NCBI GenBank assembly: GCA_964511075.1
Contig: CAZEDM010000001.1
Coordinates: 389,454 to 453,453, forward strand
Source: CAZEDM01 sp964511075
GTDB lineage: Bacteria; Zixibacteria; MSB-5A5; RBG-16-43-9
Reading direction: 5' to 3'
DNA length: 64,000 bases
The notes beneath the pieces were generated by a model. The model did no database searches. It saw only the letters and a list, made by a program, of their open reading frames with translations, and was not told the DNA's origin. Positions within the stretch are counted from its first letter, which is position 1. Every line of letters starts with the position of its first letter. The position numbers and the translations under genes were made by a program. This document shows positions 24,589-33,507 of the stretch, piece after piece.

Positions 24589-25833
24589 ATGCCCAAAAGC
24601 TTTTTTAAATCTCGCTGGAGAACCCTTTTGATCTTCCTGGCGGTAGCCGGTCCCGGGATCATCACCTCCAATGTGGACAATGATGCAGGTGGGATTGCCA
24701 CCTATTCTATGGCGGGCGCGAATTTTGGCTATTCCCTGCTCTGGTCTTTGATTCCCATTATGATAGCCTTGATAATAATCCAGGAGATGAGCGCGCGCAT
24801 GGGAGTGGTTACTGGCAAGGGATTGTCTGATCTCATACGGGAGAGGTTCGGCGTGAGAATCACCTTCTATCTCCTCCTGGCTCTGGTCCTGACCAATTTC
24901 GGCAATGTGATAGCTGAGTTTGCAGGCGTGGCTTCGAGCTTGGAGATTTTCAGGATTCCCAAAACCTTATCTGTCCCCGTCGCTGCCTTTCTGGTCTGGC
25001 TCCTGGTGGTAAAGGGTTCCTACAGGTCAGTGGAGAAGGTTTTTTTGTTTGCCTGTTTATTCTATGTGACCTACATAATCTCGGGCTTTTTAGCCCAGCC
25101 GGACTGGGGTGCAGTCAGAGATGGTTTTGTCTCTCCTGAGTTTGAGTTTTCCGCAGGAAGCATAGGCATGCTCATCGGTCTGGTGGGGACTACTATCGCT
25201 CCCTGGATGCAGTTTTATCTCCAGTCTGCCATCGTGGAGAAAAATATTAAGGTAAGGGATTATAAGGAATCCAGACTGGATGTAATTATAGGAAGCTTCA
25301 TTGTGACCATAGTAGCCGGATTTATTATATTGACCTGCGCGGCGACTCTTTTCAAGGCAGGTATAAGAGTGGAGACAGCTAAGGATGCAGCTTTAGCCCT
25401 GGAGCCCTTAGCCGGTAAATACACTTCGCTGCTTTTTGCCTTTGGACTTCTGAATGCCTCTTTGTTTGCCGCCTCTATCCTGCCTCTGTCAACTGCCTTC
25501 GTGGTGTGCGAGGGTATGGGATGGGAGGATGGGGTGAATAAAAAATTCTCTGAGGCACCCCAGTTTTACGGGCTCTATTCTCTGCTCATCTTCTTGGGTG
25601 CAGGGGTAGTCATTCTTCCGGGAATTCCTCTTTTTCCGGTGATATACATTTCCCAGGTGGTAAACGGGATCGTGCTTCCGGTCATCCTGATATGCATTCT
25701 CCTTATGATAAATGATAAAAAGATAATGGGGGAGTATGTGAACAAGGGGGTCTATAACTTCATCTCCTGGGCTACGGTAGCTATTCTGGTGGGCTTGAGT
25801 ATAGCCTTATTAATTTTCCTACTGGGGGCTTAA
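24589..25833 (+). CDS. Nramp-related divalent cation transporter with altered metal site
   Basis: A 414-residue protein with about 11 membrane helices and the Nramp N terminus (AVAGPGIITSNVD... GANFGYSLLW). In ordinary Nramp, helix 1 carries DPGN and helix 6 carries MPHN. Here helix 1 reads DAGG (Asp32-Gly35): the Asp is kept and Asn is Gly. Helix 6 reads TTIAPWMQFY (201-210) with Ala204 where the metal-binding Met would be. Loss of this Met is described for Nramp-related Mg2+ transporters (NRMT), which no longer select against hard cations. Together with the MgtE-N/CBS protein upstream, Mg2+ (perhaps Mn2+) transport is the best guess. The start is ATG; the ribosome site is weak. Confidence 0.85.
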   Translation: MPKSFFKSRWRTLLIFLAVAGPGIITSNVDNDAGGIATYSMAGANFGYSLLWSLIPIMIALIIIQEMSARMGVVTGKGLSDLIRERFGVRITFYLLLALVLTNFGNVIAEFAGVASSLEIFRIPKTLSVPVAAFLVWLLVVKGSYRSVEKVFLFACLFYVTYIISGFLAQPDWGAVRDGFVSPEFEFSAGSIGMLIGLVGTTIAPWMQFYLQSAIVEKNIKVRDYKESRLDVIIGSFIVTIVAGFIILTCAATLFKAGIRVETAKDAALALEPLAGKYTSLLFAFGLLNASLFAASILPLSTAFVVCEGMGWEDGVNKKFSEAPQFYGLYSLLIFLGAGVVILPGIPLFPVIYISQVVNGIVLPVILICILLMINDKKIMGEYVNKGVYNFISWATVAILVGLSIALLIFLLGA

Positions 25834-25915
25834 GTTCGCAGGGCAATCCAACAGTATTGTTTTATCTGGCAAGGCTAAAGCCTATCCTTACCTTTATCCG
25901 GTAATAGGCGGCATA

Positions 25916-25946
25916 GAGACGCATCGCATGAGTCTCCATTTTTTTG
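25916..25946 (+). terminator. Terminator after the transporter gene; rest of the gap looks empty
   Basis: GAGAC, G, CAT, CGC, ATG, A, GTCTC folds as a hairpin with one internal mismatch, followed by CC A and seven or more T. The gap 25834-26163 otherwise holds no gene I can support; a GCAGGGCAATCC motif near 25840 may be a remnant of the intergenic repeats. Confidence 0.6.
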
Positions 25947-26163
25947 AAAATAAAAAATGGGGACAGCTTAGATCGAAATAGCGTAGGGGGGCTAGGGAAA
26001 ACGCTACTTCAACTGGCTATCCCCATAAGATATTAAGAATATACTTCTTAAATCATAATCTATTGTTTGCGTTTAGATTTCCCCTGATGTTTCTTACCAA
26101 GTTATCGGGTGAAATCTAAAATCCTTTAACTTGATAAAGTTTTAAGTCACGTTACCTTCAAAG

Positions 26164-26236
26164 TGGAGCCGACGGGAGTCGAACCCGTGACCTTTTGACT
26201 GCCAGTCAAACGTTCTCCCAACTGAACTACGGCCCC
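26164..26236 (-). tRNA. tRNA-Ala (anticodon GGC)
   Basis: On the minus strand the acceptor stem is GGGGCCG paired with CGGCTCC and includes the G3-U70 wobble pair that identifies alanine tRNAs. The anticodon stem TTTGA/TCAAA encloses the loop CTGGCAG with anticodon GGC. The T arm is ACGGG TTCGACT CCCGT. The CCA end is not fully encoded (A, C, then T). Confidence 0.95.
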
Positions 26237-26420
26237 GGAATACAAAGCTCAAAAGTCGAAAATCTAAACAATGACAAAAATAGTCAGTAATCAGAGCTTG
26301 TCAAGGAAAATCTGTCGGGAAAAAGAAAGGAGAAAAGTGAAAATTGAGGATATAATATGGAATATGCAAAATGAAGAAAAGTACGTATGACTGGTTACTA
26401 TCTTAGAAATATGCTACTTC

Positions 26421-26472
26421 GTAGGGGAGGGGCTTGTCCCCTCCCGCGGGCGGCCACAAGGGCCGTCCCTAC
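26421..26472. repeat. Palindromic element (family A) after the M16 pair
   Basis: Fifty-two bases from GTAGGGGAGGGG to CGTCCCTAC. The left hairpin is GGGGAGGGGCTTGTCCCCTCC; the right hairpin is GGGCGGCCACAAGGGCCGTCCC. It ends four bases from the stop codon of the inactive M16 subunit, so it may form the 3' end of that transcript. Confidence 0.7.
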
Positions 26473-26475
26473 AAA

Positions 26476-27786
26476 TCATTTCGATGTAAAAAGTGCCTGG
26501 TCTATTTTGGTGATGTCTCCCAATATCCCGAAATGTATGTCCTTAATATATCTTTTAGCAACCGAGATTATATCCTCCGGATCAAGCTTTTTTACCTCCT
26601 CTACGAATTTGTAGCTTCCCTTCCAGCCTATGCCCGATATTTCCCCTCTGGCTAAGAAATCTGCCTGAGCCTGGTTTGTCTCTAACTGCAGGTAATATTT
26701 GGTCAGGAATACATTCACTGCATCGGCTAAGTCTTTGGGAGTAACCTTTTCGGACTGTAACCTCTCCACTTCCCTCAGCATCACCTTGATGGCCGAATCA
26801 GGGTCTACCGTAGATATGTAAAGATAGCCAAAATTGGAAAGACGGGTGCTCATATTACTTCCCACAGCGTAGGTAAGATTTCTTTTGGTACGAAGCTCCT
26901 CAAACAGACGGTCGTCCAAGATGGATAAGGCGATCTTCATTGCCGAATAATCCTGGCCCGATAGATTGGGGACCTGGTAGAACCCCATTATATAGTTTGT
27001 AGGGAGATCTTTTGACACGATCTCGATCTCCGGTTTCTGAACCTGGGGGGCAGGAGGGGGAAATCGGAAAAGGTAGCCTCCCTGGGGAAGCTGGGAAAAA
27101 GTCTTCTCTACTTTCTCCTTGAGTTGGCTTTCTTCTAAATTTCCCACCACCACCAGGAGGAGTCTCGAATTTACAAAATAATTTCCGTGAAAAGAACGAA
27201 GCTCTTCCAAGCTTATTCGGGCTAAGGACTCCTCCGTTCCTTTAGGCCGGTAATAATAAGGATGGCCCGCGTAGAAAAGTCTCTCGCCGATCATCTGAAC
27301 ATAGGGATCAGGGTTCTCCTTCTCGTTTTTAGCCGCATTTATCATTTGCTCCCGTACTAAAGTTACCTCTTTCTCAGATAGAGCTGGATTTAAGATGATG
27401 TCTGAGAACATCTCCCAGGAGCGGTCAAAATAATCAAGGATGCATTTTAGACTCAGAACCGAGTAATCGCTGTAGGCATCCGAACTTATCTGGGTTCCCA
27501 TTCTATCCAGCTCTGCATTAAGTACCTCCTTGGGGAAATTTTTTGTCTCCCTTATGGAGCTATTGAGAAGCAAAAGCTCTATCCCCTGGGTGGAATCTGA
27601 AAGCAGCTGGGACCCTCCTTTAAGATAAAGCTTGGCTGCCAATACCTGATTGGTGGTTACTCTTTTGAAGATAACTTTTAACCCGTTCACCTCAAAGGTC
27701 CTGACCTCCTGAGCCTGAAGCAGAGGCGAGGTCAGAATAGCCAGGAAAAGTGAAATTAGCCCTGAAATGTAATAAAATCTTCTCAC
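26476..27786 (-). CDS. M16 family protease-like subunit without catalytic motif
   Basis: A 436-residue protein with a signal peptide (about 1-25, ending LLQAQ) and the M16 (insulinase/pitrilysin) fold. The zinc-binding HxxEH motif is absent: the equivalent stretch reads TQGIELLLLNSS. The C-terminal substrate-handling segment with Arg and Tyr is kept (FEELRTKRNLTYAVG). This is the pattern of the non-catalytic partner in heterodimeric bacterial M16 proteases. It begins at GTG overlapping the catalytic gene by four bases (GTGA), implying equal amounts of the two chains. Periplasmic peptide degradation is the probable role. Confidence 0.88.
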   Translation of the reverse strand: MRRFYYISGLISLFLAILTSPLLQAQEVRTFEVNGLKVIFKRVTTNQVLAAKLYLKGGSQLLSDSTQGIELLLLNSSIRETKNFPKEVLNAELDRMGTQISSDAYSDYSVLSLKCILDYFDRSWEMFSDIILNPALSEKEVTLVREQMINAAKNEKENPDPYVQMIGERLFYAGHPYYYRPKGTEESLARISLEELRSFHGNYFVNSRLLLVVVGNLEESQLKEKVEKTFSQLPQGGYLFRFPPPAPQVQKPEIEIVSKDLPTNYIMGFYQVPNLSGQDYSAMKIALSILDDRLFEELRTKRNLTYAVGSNMSTRLSNFGYLYISTVDPDSAIKVMLREVERLQSEKVTPKDLADAVNVFLTKYYLQLETNQAQADFLARGEISGIGWKGSYKFVEEVKKLDPEDIISVAKRYIKDIHFGILGDITKIDQALFTSK

Positions 27787-29138
27787 AGCAAATCCTCCAG
27801 CTTTAAGTTTATCTTGCTCTGATCCTCTGGCGAGATCATCACACCTATGATATAGGGTTTCCCCTTTATGTAAGCCTGAATGTACTTTTTGATATCCTCG
27901 CGGGTTACTTTCTTTAGATTCTCCACATAATTCAAGTAGTAATCAGTGCCGGCAGTACACCACCAGAAACCCAGACTCAGGGCGAATCGGCTTCCAACTT
28001 CCCGTGAATAGATCTCGTCAGCGCTTAATTTGTTCTTGGCATATTGCAGAAGGTCATCCGAGAAATAATCCTGCTGGTCAAATCTTGAAATCTCCTCCAG
28101 TATGGTGTTTTTCAACTGAAGGAGTTTATCCGGTGTGGTCTGGGCAGTGATCTGGATGGGGCCGGTATGCTCCTGGGTATAATACCCTATGTTACAGAAG
28201 AAGGAAAGCCCGTTTTCCACCAGGTTCTTCTGGAAATTTGAATTCCTTTGAGCCAGAATATAGGAAAAGACGTCCGCGGCATAGGTCGATTTTATATCCC
28301 TGGAAAGCGAAGGTCCCTGCCAGGCAATTGCGAGGGTAACGGTTTTTACCGGCTGGCCGACTATCACCGCCTGGCTCTTGCTCAATGGCGGGTGAACCGG
28401 TACAGGATACTCCCTAAAAGGATTGGGTCCTTTTTCCCAGGAGCCGAAGATATCTTTTGCCAGCTCGAAGACCTGCTGGTGGTCTATGTCTCCCTCGACA
28501 ATCAATGCCGAGTTATTGGGGATATAATATCTTCCCTGGATAGTTCTCATTTTCTCCGGGGTGGCAGTTTTAATGATCTCCCTGTCACCGATCACATTCT
28601 TTCTGCTGTAATATTCATACCAGAGCCTCTTGCCCATAGCCTGGTTAAGATGAAAGAAAGGGGTGGCCTCATTTCTATCATACTCTCCTAATACTACCTC
28701 CCGCTCCTTCTCCAGCTCTGCCTGATTGAAGAGCGGGGTCTCTATAGCATCCTTCATAAAGACCAATCCCGGAACCAGGCTGTCTTTGGACAGGGTGAAA
28801 TAATAGTTCACAAACTCAGTCGAGGTTCCGCCATTCCAGACCATACCCAGCTCTCTTTGTCTTTCCATATATTTCTCCTGATTGGAAATAGCTTTGTTCC
28901 CCTTGAAGAACATATGCTCGTAGAGATGAGAGAGACCGTCGAATTCTGGTGATTCGGTATAGGCGCCGTTTTTGACTGCTATGGAAATGGTGGCTAAGGG
29001 GACGGAGTGGTTTTCAATGGCAATTAGCTCTAACCCATTTTCTAATTCAGAGGTGAAAATCCCATCTTTCTGGGCGTAGGATAAGGAGCAAAAAGAAAAT
29101 AGCAGGAAAAGTAAAAGGCTTGTTTTTTTAAGATTCAT
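27783..29138 (-). CDS. M16 family zinc protease, catalytic subunit
   Basis: I start at ATG 29138 (MNLKKTSLLLFLLFSFCSLS), which has GGAGG four bases upstream and makes a proper signal peptide ending near SYAQ; the in-frame ATG 27 bases earlier would place nine extra residues before it. Of 451 residues, the zinc motif HLYEH is at His71-His75, with the third ligand Glu expected in the EREVVLGEYDRNE segment about 75 residues later. It pairs with the inactive subunit downstream. The substrate is unknown; M16 dimers clip small peptides in the periplasm. Confidence 0.92.
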   Translation of the reverse strand: MNLKKTSLLLFLLFSFCSLSYAQKDGIFTSELENGLELIAIENHSVPLATISIAVKNGAYTESPEFDGLSHLYEHMFFKGNKAISNQEKYMERQRELGMVWNGGTSTEFVNYYFTLSKDSLVPGLVFMKDAIETPLFNQAELEKEREVVLGEYDRNEATPFFHLNQAMGKRLWYEYYSRKNVIGDREIIKTATPEKMRTIQGRYYIPNNSALIVEGDIDHQQVFELAKDIFGSWEKGPNPFREYPVPVHPPLSKSQAVIVGQPVKTVTLAIAWQGPSLSRDIKSTYAADVFSYILAQRNSNFQKNLVENGLSFFCNIGYYTQEHTGPIQITAQTTPDKLLQLKNTILEEISRFDQQDYFSDDLLQYAKNKLSADEIYSREVGSRFALSLGFWWCTAGTDYYLNYVENLKKVTREDIKKYIQAYIKGKPYIIGVMISPEDQSKINLKLEDLL

Positions 29139-29335
29139 AAAACCTCCGTGGTTTGAAATTGCCAAATTTTCATATTTAATATACTCAAAAACACCTGATT
29201 TTGTTTCAGAACTATTTTACACAAAAAAGAAGCAAAGTCAAATGAAATCCAATCAAGGGGGAAATGAAGAATGATAAAAAGTTCTAAGAAATTGAGCGCA
29301 TTGGTTTACCGGTGCCGGAAAATAAAAAAAGAAAC

Positions 29336-29363
29336 TTGACAAGGAAAGTTGATTCAATATAAT
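29336..29363 (+). promoter_or_regulatory. Promoter of tRNA-Leu
   Basis: TTGACA, 16-base spacer, TATAAT, about 80 bases before the tRNA. The rest of the gap from 29139 shows no gene. Confidence 0.7.
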
Positions 29364-29446
29364 TATGTGTTGAAACTTGAATTGATCAGATGGTTGGGTG
29401 GTGTGGTCTGATCACTAATCATCCTTCACTGATCATTTCCCTCCCC

Positions 29447-29532
29447 GCCGGAGTGGTGAAATTGGCAGACGCGCCGGACTCAAAATCCGGTGAGGCTTAA
29501 ACCTCGTGTCGGTTCAACTCCGACCTCCGGCA
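29447..29532 (+). tRNA. tRNA-Leu (anticodon CAA)
   Basis: An 86-base class II tRNA. The acceptor stem GCCGGAG pairs with CTCCGGC followed by A73. The anticodon stem CCGGA/TCCGG holds the loop CTCAAAA with anticodon CAA. A long variable arm (TGAGGCTTAAACCTCGT) and the T arm GTCGG TTCAACT CCGAC complete it. CCA is not encoded. Confidence 0.96.
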
Positions 29533-29896
29533 TTGATTTTACGGGCATTCTCAAAAACTACAAGCGAGTTAACATTTCGACTACATTTTGCTGATAACCC
29601 ATAGAAACCCATAATAACCCAAGAAAACATAGCCCGAATTGGAACTAAATTGAAACAGTGGGGAGGGCGTCATCCCTCCGAAACCGAATTCACCTAAGAG
29701 AATCTGCGATAGATTCTGGAGGGCAAACTTACTTGAGTTCTTCTGATAAAATAGCAGGTAAGGGAAGTAAGCGTTACTCACCAGTGCTAATCACTATATT
29801 TTCACTAAGAAATAGTGAGTGAGATGGTGAGGTAGTTTTATAAGCTTAGACGTATGGGTTTCAGAGATATATTTTTTCCCCCTAAACCTGTGAACT
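29533..29896. other. Gap of 364 bases with no supported gene
   Basis: No reading frame here has a ribosome site or a recognisable protein. A minus-strand frame of 66 codons exists (29581-29781) but its composition is not convincing. No integrase or repeat of the tRNA 3' end was found by eye, so I do not call an attachment site. Confidence 0.5.
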
Positions 29897-30208
29897 CTAC
29901 GTGACGGGGCCTCGTGTAATTGCTGTCAGATCCTCCATTACGTCGAACTGCTTTACGCTAAAATCACTCAGCGCAGGATGGTTCTTCACTTGAGCAACAA
30001 GCGCTCCTTCAAGATAGGCCTTCATTGATGCCTCATCTTTGAACAGATAGATTCCTCCTGCTTCCTTTTCCGATTCATTTATCATCCAGATCTTCCAGAG
30101 TAGACCAGGAACAGCTGCAAATTGGTCAGCAAGGGAGGATCCTGATTTTTCGTACTCAGCTGTTGAAATATCAAACCTGAAATTCAGCTGCAAAATCTTT
30201 GCTGACAT
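29897..30208 (-). CDS. YdhR-like putative monooxygenase
   Basis: A 103-residue protein resembling YdhR of the dimeric alpha/beta-barrel fold: LQLNFRFDIS, AAVPGLLWKIWMINE, GGIYLFKDEASMKAYLEG and a C-terminal VKQFDVMEDL. Related ABM-fold proteins include small cofactor-free monooxygenases; YdhR itself has no proven substrate. A GGAGGAAC site on the coding strand precedes ATG. It is a lone gene between tRNA-Leu and the ClC gene. Confidence 0.8.
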   Translation of the reverse strand: MSAKILQLNFRFDISTAEYEKSGSSLADQFAAVPGLLWKIWMINESEKEAGGIYLFKDEASMKAYLEGALVAQVKNHPALSDFSVKQFDVMEDLTAITRGPVT

Positions 30209-30482
30209 AGTTGTTCCTCCTTGTATTAGATGTTTCTTACTTCCTATTTTTTATTCCTTGTCAAGATCAAGTATTAATTGATAAAAGTATAGGAGAATTT
30301 GATATCAGGGTCAAGAAAATAATATTGTAAACTTAGCGGATTAAGACCCAAGAGGATAATAGGGAGTAGCCTCCGTCTATGCTTTTTTTTACTTTTGAAT
30401 TGGGTGAGAGAATTTCACTGTGATTTCTGGAGTCAAACTTTCTTTTTTCTCTCTCTATCAGGAGGAAACTTCCATCGGAAGG
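30209..30482. other. Gap upstream of the YdhR-like gene
   Basis: AT-rich sequence without a supported gene. On the minus strand a TTGACA box (near 30262) could be the -35 of the YdhR-like gene, but I see no good -10 at the right spacing. Confidence 0.4.
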
Positions 30483-30512
30483 ACAAAATATGGTTGAGGG
30501 CCAACCATATTT
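30483..30512 (-). terminator. Terminator after the ClC gene
   Basis: AAATATGGTTG and CAACCATATTT form a perfect 11-base stem with a five-base loop. On the minus strand the last arm ends in four T and the hairpin begins nine bases after the ClC stop codon. Confidence 0.7.
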
Positions 30513-30520
30513 GATTATGA

Positions 30521-32290
30521 TCAGCTCCTGCTCATCTTCTCTATCAGCTTCCGGTTATAATAGGTGATCACGTCCCCTCTTTTCAGGATTCCTACAAGTT
30601 TTCGGGGGCTGCTTCTTTCGACCACCGGCAGGGCTTCCACGTCCTGCAAGCCGAATTTCTGCAGGGCATTCAGCAGGGTCTCGTCCGGGAACAGGGTCAT
30701 AGGGTTAGTGGAGACTACGTCTTTGACGATCACCAGGTCATCCAGGCTCCTTTTGGTTATCAAATTTCTTATGTCCTGAAAGGAGATGGTTCCCTCCAGG
30801 TCTCCTTTATAATCCACTACCGGGAAAAACGAGTCGCTGCTGGATTCCACGAAAGGCAAGAGCTTACCCAGAGGCATACAGTTGGAAATCGGCTCCCATT
30901 TCTGGTTCATCACTTCCCTCACCAGCACCGTCCCCAGGATACTCACGTCTTTTCCTGCTCTCAGGTTAATCCCTCTTCTGAACAGTTTCATAGTGTAAAT
31001 CGATTCTCGTGAGAGCTTATGAGAGAGAAGGGTGCTCAAAACACTGGCGAGCATCACCGGAAGGATTATGCGATAATCTCCGGTCATCTCAAAGATGATG
31101 AGCATGGCAGTTAGCGGGGCATGTGTGGTCCCGGCCACCACTGCGCTCATCCCCACCAGGGCGTATGCTCCGGGAGTTGCAGTAACCTGGGGGAAAGCAA
31201 GATGAATCAGATTTCCAAAAAATCCACCTAACATCGATCCTATGAAAAGGGAAGGAGCGAAAATTCCGCCGGAGCCGCCTGAGCCTAAGGTCATAGAGGT
31301 GGCGATTATCTTCATAAAGATCAGTATAAGTAAAACCCATATTATCATCTCCTCATGCAGGGCTGAGGTGATGGTCTCGTATCCCACCCCGAAGATATGA
31401 GGATAAAAAAAGCCGATTATTCCAATAACTAACCCGCCAAGAGCAGGCTTCAGATAATTGTTTATGCTCCAGGTCTCAAAAAAATCCTCGCATTTATACA
31501 GCATTTTTATGAACAAAACGGAAAACACGCCAGCAAATAACCCCAGGATTATATACATGGGTATTTCCCAGATGCTGACCAGGTCATAACGGGGCACGAT
31601 AAATGCAGGATAGTTCCCCAGAAAGGCACGGGAGATGACTGTGGCAATGACTGAGGACAGAATGACCGGGCTGAAGGCATGTATGCTGAAGTCACCCAGT
31701 ATGATCTCCAGGGCGAAAAGAACACCAGCTATGGGTGCATTGAAAGTAGCAGAGATCCCGGCTGCAGCTCCGCAGCCTACCAGTATTTTCATCCTTTCCT
31801 CCGACATCTTGAAGATCTGGCCAAGGGTTGAGCCCAGGGCAGAGCCTATTTGCACGATGGGTCCTTCTCTGCCCGCAGATCCGCCGGAGCCGATACAGAT
31901 GGAGGAGGCAATAGATTTTGCCAATGCGATAAAGGGTCTTATGACTGCCCCCTGCAGAGCCACTGCCAACATCACCTCAGGCACACCGTGACCCCGTGCT
32001 TCTTTTGCCAGGCGGTAAGTGATGGGAGCGATCAGAAGTCCGCCGATCATAGGGATCAGAGGGATAAGGAATTCCGGGTGATTGGTTATCTGAAAGAAGA
32101 GTAAAGTCCCGTAATCGAAGAAAAGTATGCGGAAGAACCCGATCAGCCACCTGAAAACCAAAGCACCAAACCCACCGCCTACACCCACTACCGCTGAAAG
32201 GATAATCAGGACCTGTTGCTCGGAAAGCTTTAATTCCCTCATAGATTTCAGGGGCCAGCTGATTCTACTGGCATTAGCTTCATCTGACAT
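30521..32290 (-). CDS. ClC family chloride channel/transporter with CBS pair
   Basis: A 589-residue protein: a ClC membrane domain (about 25-440) and a C-terminal CBS pair (about 455-585). Ion-path motifs are GHGVPEV (101-106), GSGGSAGREGP (134-143) with gating Glu142, NAPIAGVLFALEI (184-196) and GGIFAP further on. In the first motif His replaces the Ser of GSGIP. After Glu195 comes Ile196 where E. coli ClC-ec1 has the internal proton-transfer Glu203. Loss of that Glu usually goes with channel rather than H+/Cl- exchange behaviour, so channel activity is suggested. CBS domains may sense nucleotides. It may help osmotic adjustment, given the solute locus next door, but that is only inference. 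Confidence 0.92.
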   Translation of the reverse strand: MSDEANASRISWPLKSMRELKLSEQQVLIILSAVVGVGGGFGALVFRWLIGFFRILFFDYGTLLFFQITNHPEFLIPLIPMIGGLLIAPITYRLAKEARGHGVPEVMLAVALQGAVIRPFIALAKSIASSICIGSGGSAGREGPIVQIGSALGSTLGQIFKMSEERMKILVGCGAAAGISATFNAPIAGVLFALEIILGDFSIHAFSPVILSSVIATVISRAFLGNYPAFIVPRYDLVSIWEIPMYIILGLFAGVFSVLFIKMLYKCEDFFETWSINNYLKPALGGLVIGIIGFFYPHIFGVGYETITSALHEEMIIWVLLILIFMKIIATSMTLGSGGSGGIFAPSLFIGSMLGGFFGNLIHLAFPQVTATPGAYALVGMSAVVAGTTHAPLTAMLIIFEMTGDYRIILPVMLASVLSTLLSHKLSRESIYTMKLFRRGINLRAGKDVSILGTVLVREVMNQKWEPISNCMPLGKLLPFVESSSDSFFPVVDYKGDLEGTISFQDIRNLITKRSLDDLVIVKDVVSTNPMTLFPDETLLNALQKFGLQDVEALPVVERSSPRKLVGILKRGDVITYYNRKLIEKMSRS

Positions 32291-32399
32291 AGGAGTGAAG
32301 ATAAAGAATTTTTTTGAAAATGGAAATGAATTTTTAAAAAAATCTAAATTATTAGAGGGAAGATACGAAGGAACTTATTTTTTCAGATTTTCCATCCTG

Positions 32400-32423
32400 A
32401 TGTCAGGAGTTGCCTCCTGACAT
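32400..32423. repeat. Perfect 10-base inverted repeat between the ABC ATPase and ClC genes
   Basis: ATGTCAGGAG, loop TTGC, CTCCTGACAT. No T run follows on either strand, so it is not an obvious terminator; it could be an operator, an mRNA 3' end stabiliser or another dispersed palindrome. Confidence 0.55.
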
Positions 32424-32464
32424 CGCTCTCTGTGGAAAGGAGACTATGGACAGTGCCTTTAAAA

Positions 32465-33475
32465 TTAAACTCTCTTGCCGGTGCTTTTGTTAAATTCGTG
32501 TAATTTTCTTTTATCGAAAACCAGCCAGATATTCTTGCCCTCATCTATTTTTTCCTCAGGTTTAAGTCTCACCGAGATCAAAGTATCGGAAACCTCAACA
32601 TACAGATAATTGTCCGAGCCTAAGGATTCGGTTACACTTGATTTTCCTTTTACTGCCTCCGGCACTTCAGTAGAAGAAAATGTCAAGTCCTCAGGTCTGA
32701 TGCCGACTATTATGTTTTCATCTTTGACGAATGGGATAATCTCTCCCGGGAGGAGATTCATAGTCGGAGAGCCGATGAAACCAGCGGTGAATAAATCCTG
32801 CGGCCTTTCATACACCTCAGAGGGAGTACCTGCCTGTAATATCCTTCCATCCTTCATCACCGCTAACCTGTCAGACAGGGTCATAGCCTCTGCCTGATCG
32901 TGGGTAACGTAGATTATAGTGGTTTTTACCTTCTTATGCAGCCTTTTAAGCTCGGTCCTCATCCTCAGTCTTAATTTTGCATCCAGATTTGACAGGGGCT
33001 CATCCAGAAGCAGGACATCAGGCTCCAAAACCAACGCCCTTCCCAAAGCAACTCTTTGCCTCTGACCGCCGGAAAGCTCTTTGGGAAGTCTTTTCTCCAA
33101 TCCCTCTAATCTTAGAAGATTTAATGCCCAGTCAATTTTACTCTTTTTACTCTCCCTGTCCAGCTTCTTGATTTTCAGGCCAAATCCGATATTCGCCTCA
33201 ACTGTCATATGGGGAAACAAAGCATAGCTTTGAAAGACCATAGAGATGTTCCTCTTATGAGGAGGGAGGTCATTGATTAATTTATCGTCAATGGAAATCC
33301 CGCCTCTGGTTACCTTTTCCAGCCCGGCAATTAATCTTAAAGTGGTTGATTTTCCGCAGCCGGATGGTCCTACCAGAGTCAAAAATTCTCCATCCTTAAC
33401 AGTTAAGTCAATATTATCTACTGCCTTTACCTCTCCGAAAAACTTGCTTAGATTTTCTAATCTTACCTCTGCCAC
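32465..33475 (-). CDS. ABC importer ATP-binding subunit (MalK/UgpC type)
   Basis: A 336-residue ATPase. Walker A is GPSGCGKST (36-44), the Q loop is VFQSYALFPH, the signature is LSGGQRQR near 135, Walker B is VLLLDEPLSNLD, and the H loop is VTHDQ. The C-terminal part has NLLPGEI and VGIRPEDL, the regulatory OB fold of MalK/UgpC-type carbohydrate importers. It energises the two permeases encoded just upstream. It is the last gene of the tightly spaced solute cluster, 32 bases after the second permease gene. Confidence 0.93.
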   Translation of the reverse strand: MAEVRLENLSKFFGEVKAVDNIDLTVKDGEFLTLVGPSGCGKSTTLRLIAGLEKVTRGGISIDDKLINDLPPHKRNISMVFQSYALFPHMTVEANIGFGLKIKKLDRESKKSKIDWALNLLRLEGLEKRLPKELSGGQRQRVALGRALVLEPDVLLLDEPLSNLDAKLRLRMRTELKRLHKKVKTTIIYVTHDQAEAMTLSDRLAVMKDGRILQAGTPSEVYERPQDLFTAGFIGSPTMNLLPGEIIPFVKDENIIVGIRPEDLTFSSTEVPEAVKGKSSVTESLGSDNYLYVEVSDTLISVRLKPEEKIDEGKNIWLVFDKRKLHEFNKSTGKRV

Positions 33476-33507
33476 AGATTTCCCTCTTATAAAGACAAGT
33501 TATCTTT

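Noticed and set aside
29533..29896. Integration site or prophage remnant next to tRNA-Leu
   Set aside because: No integrase fragment and no repeat of the tRNA 3' end could be seen by eye.
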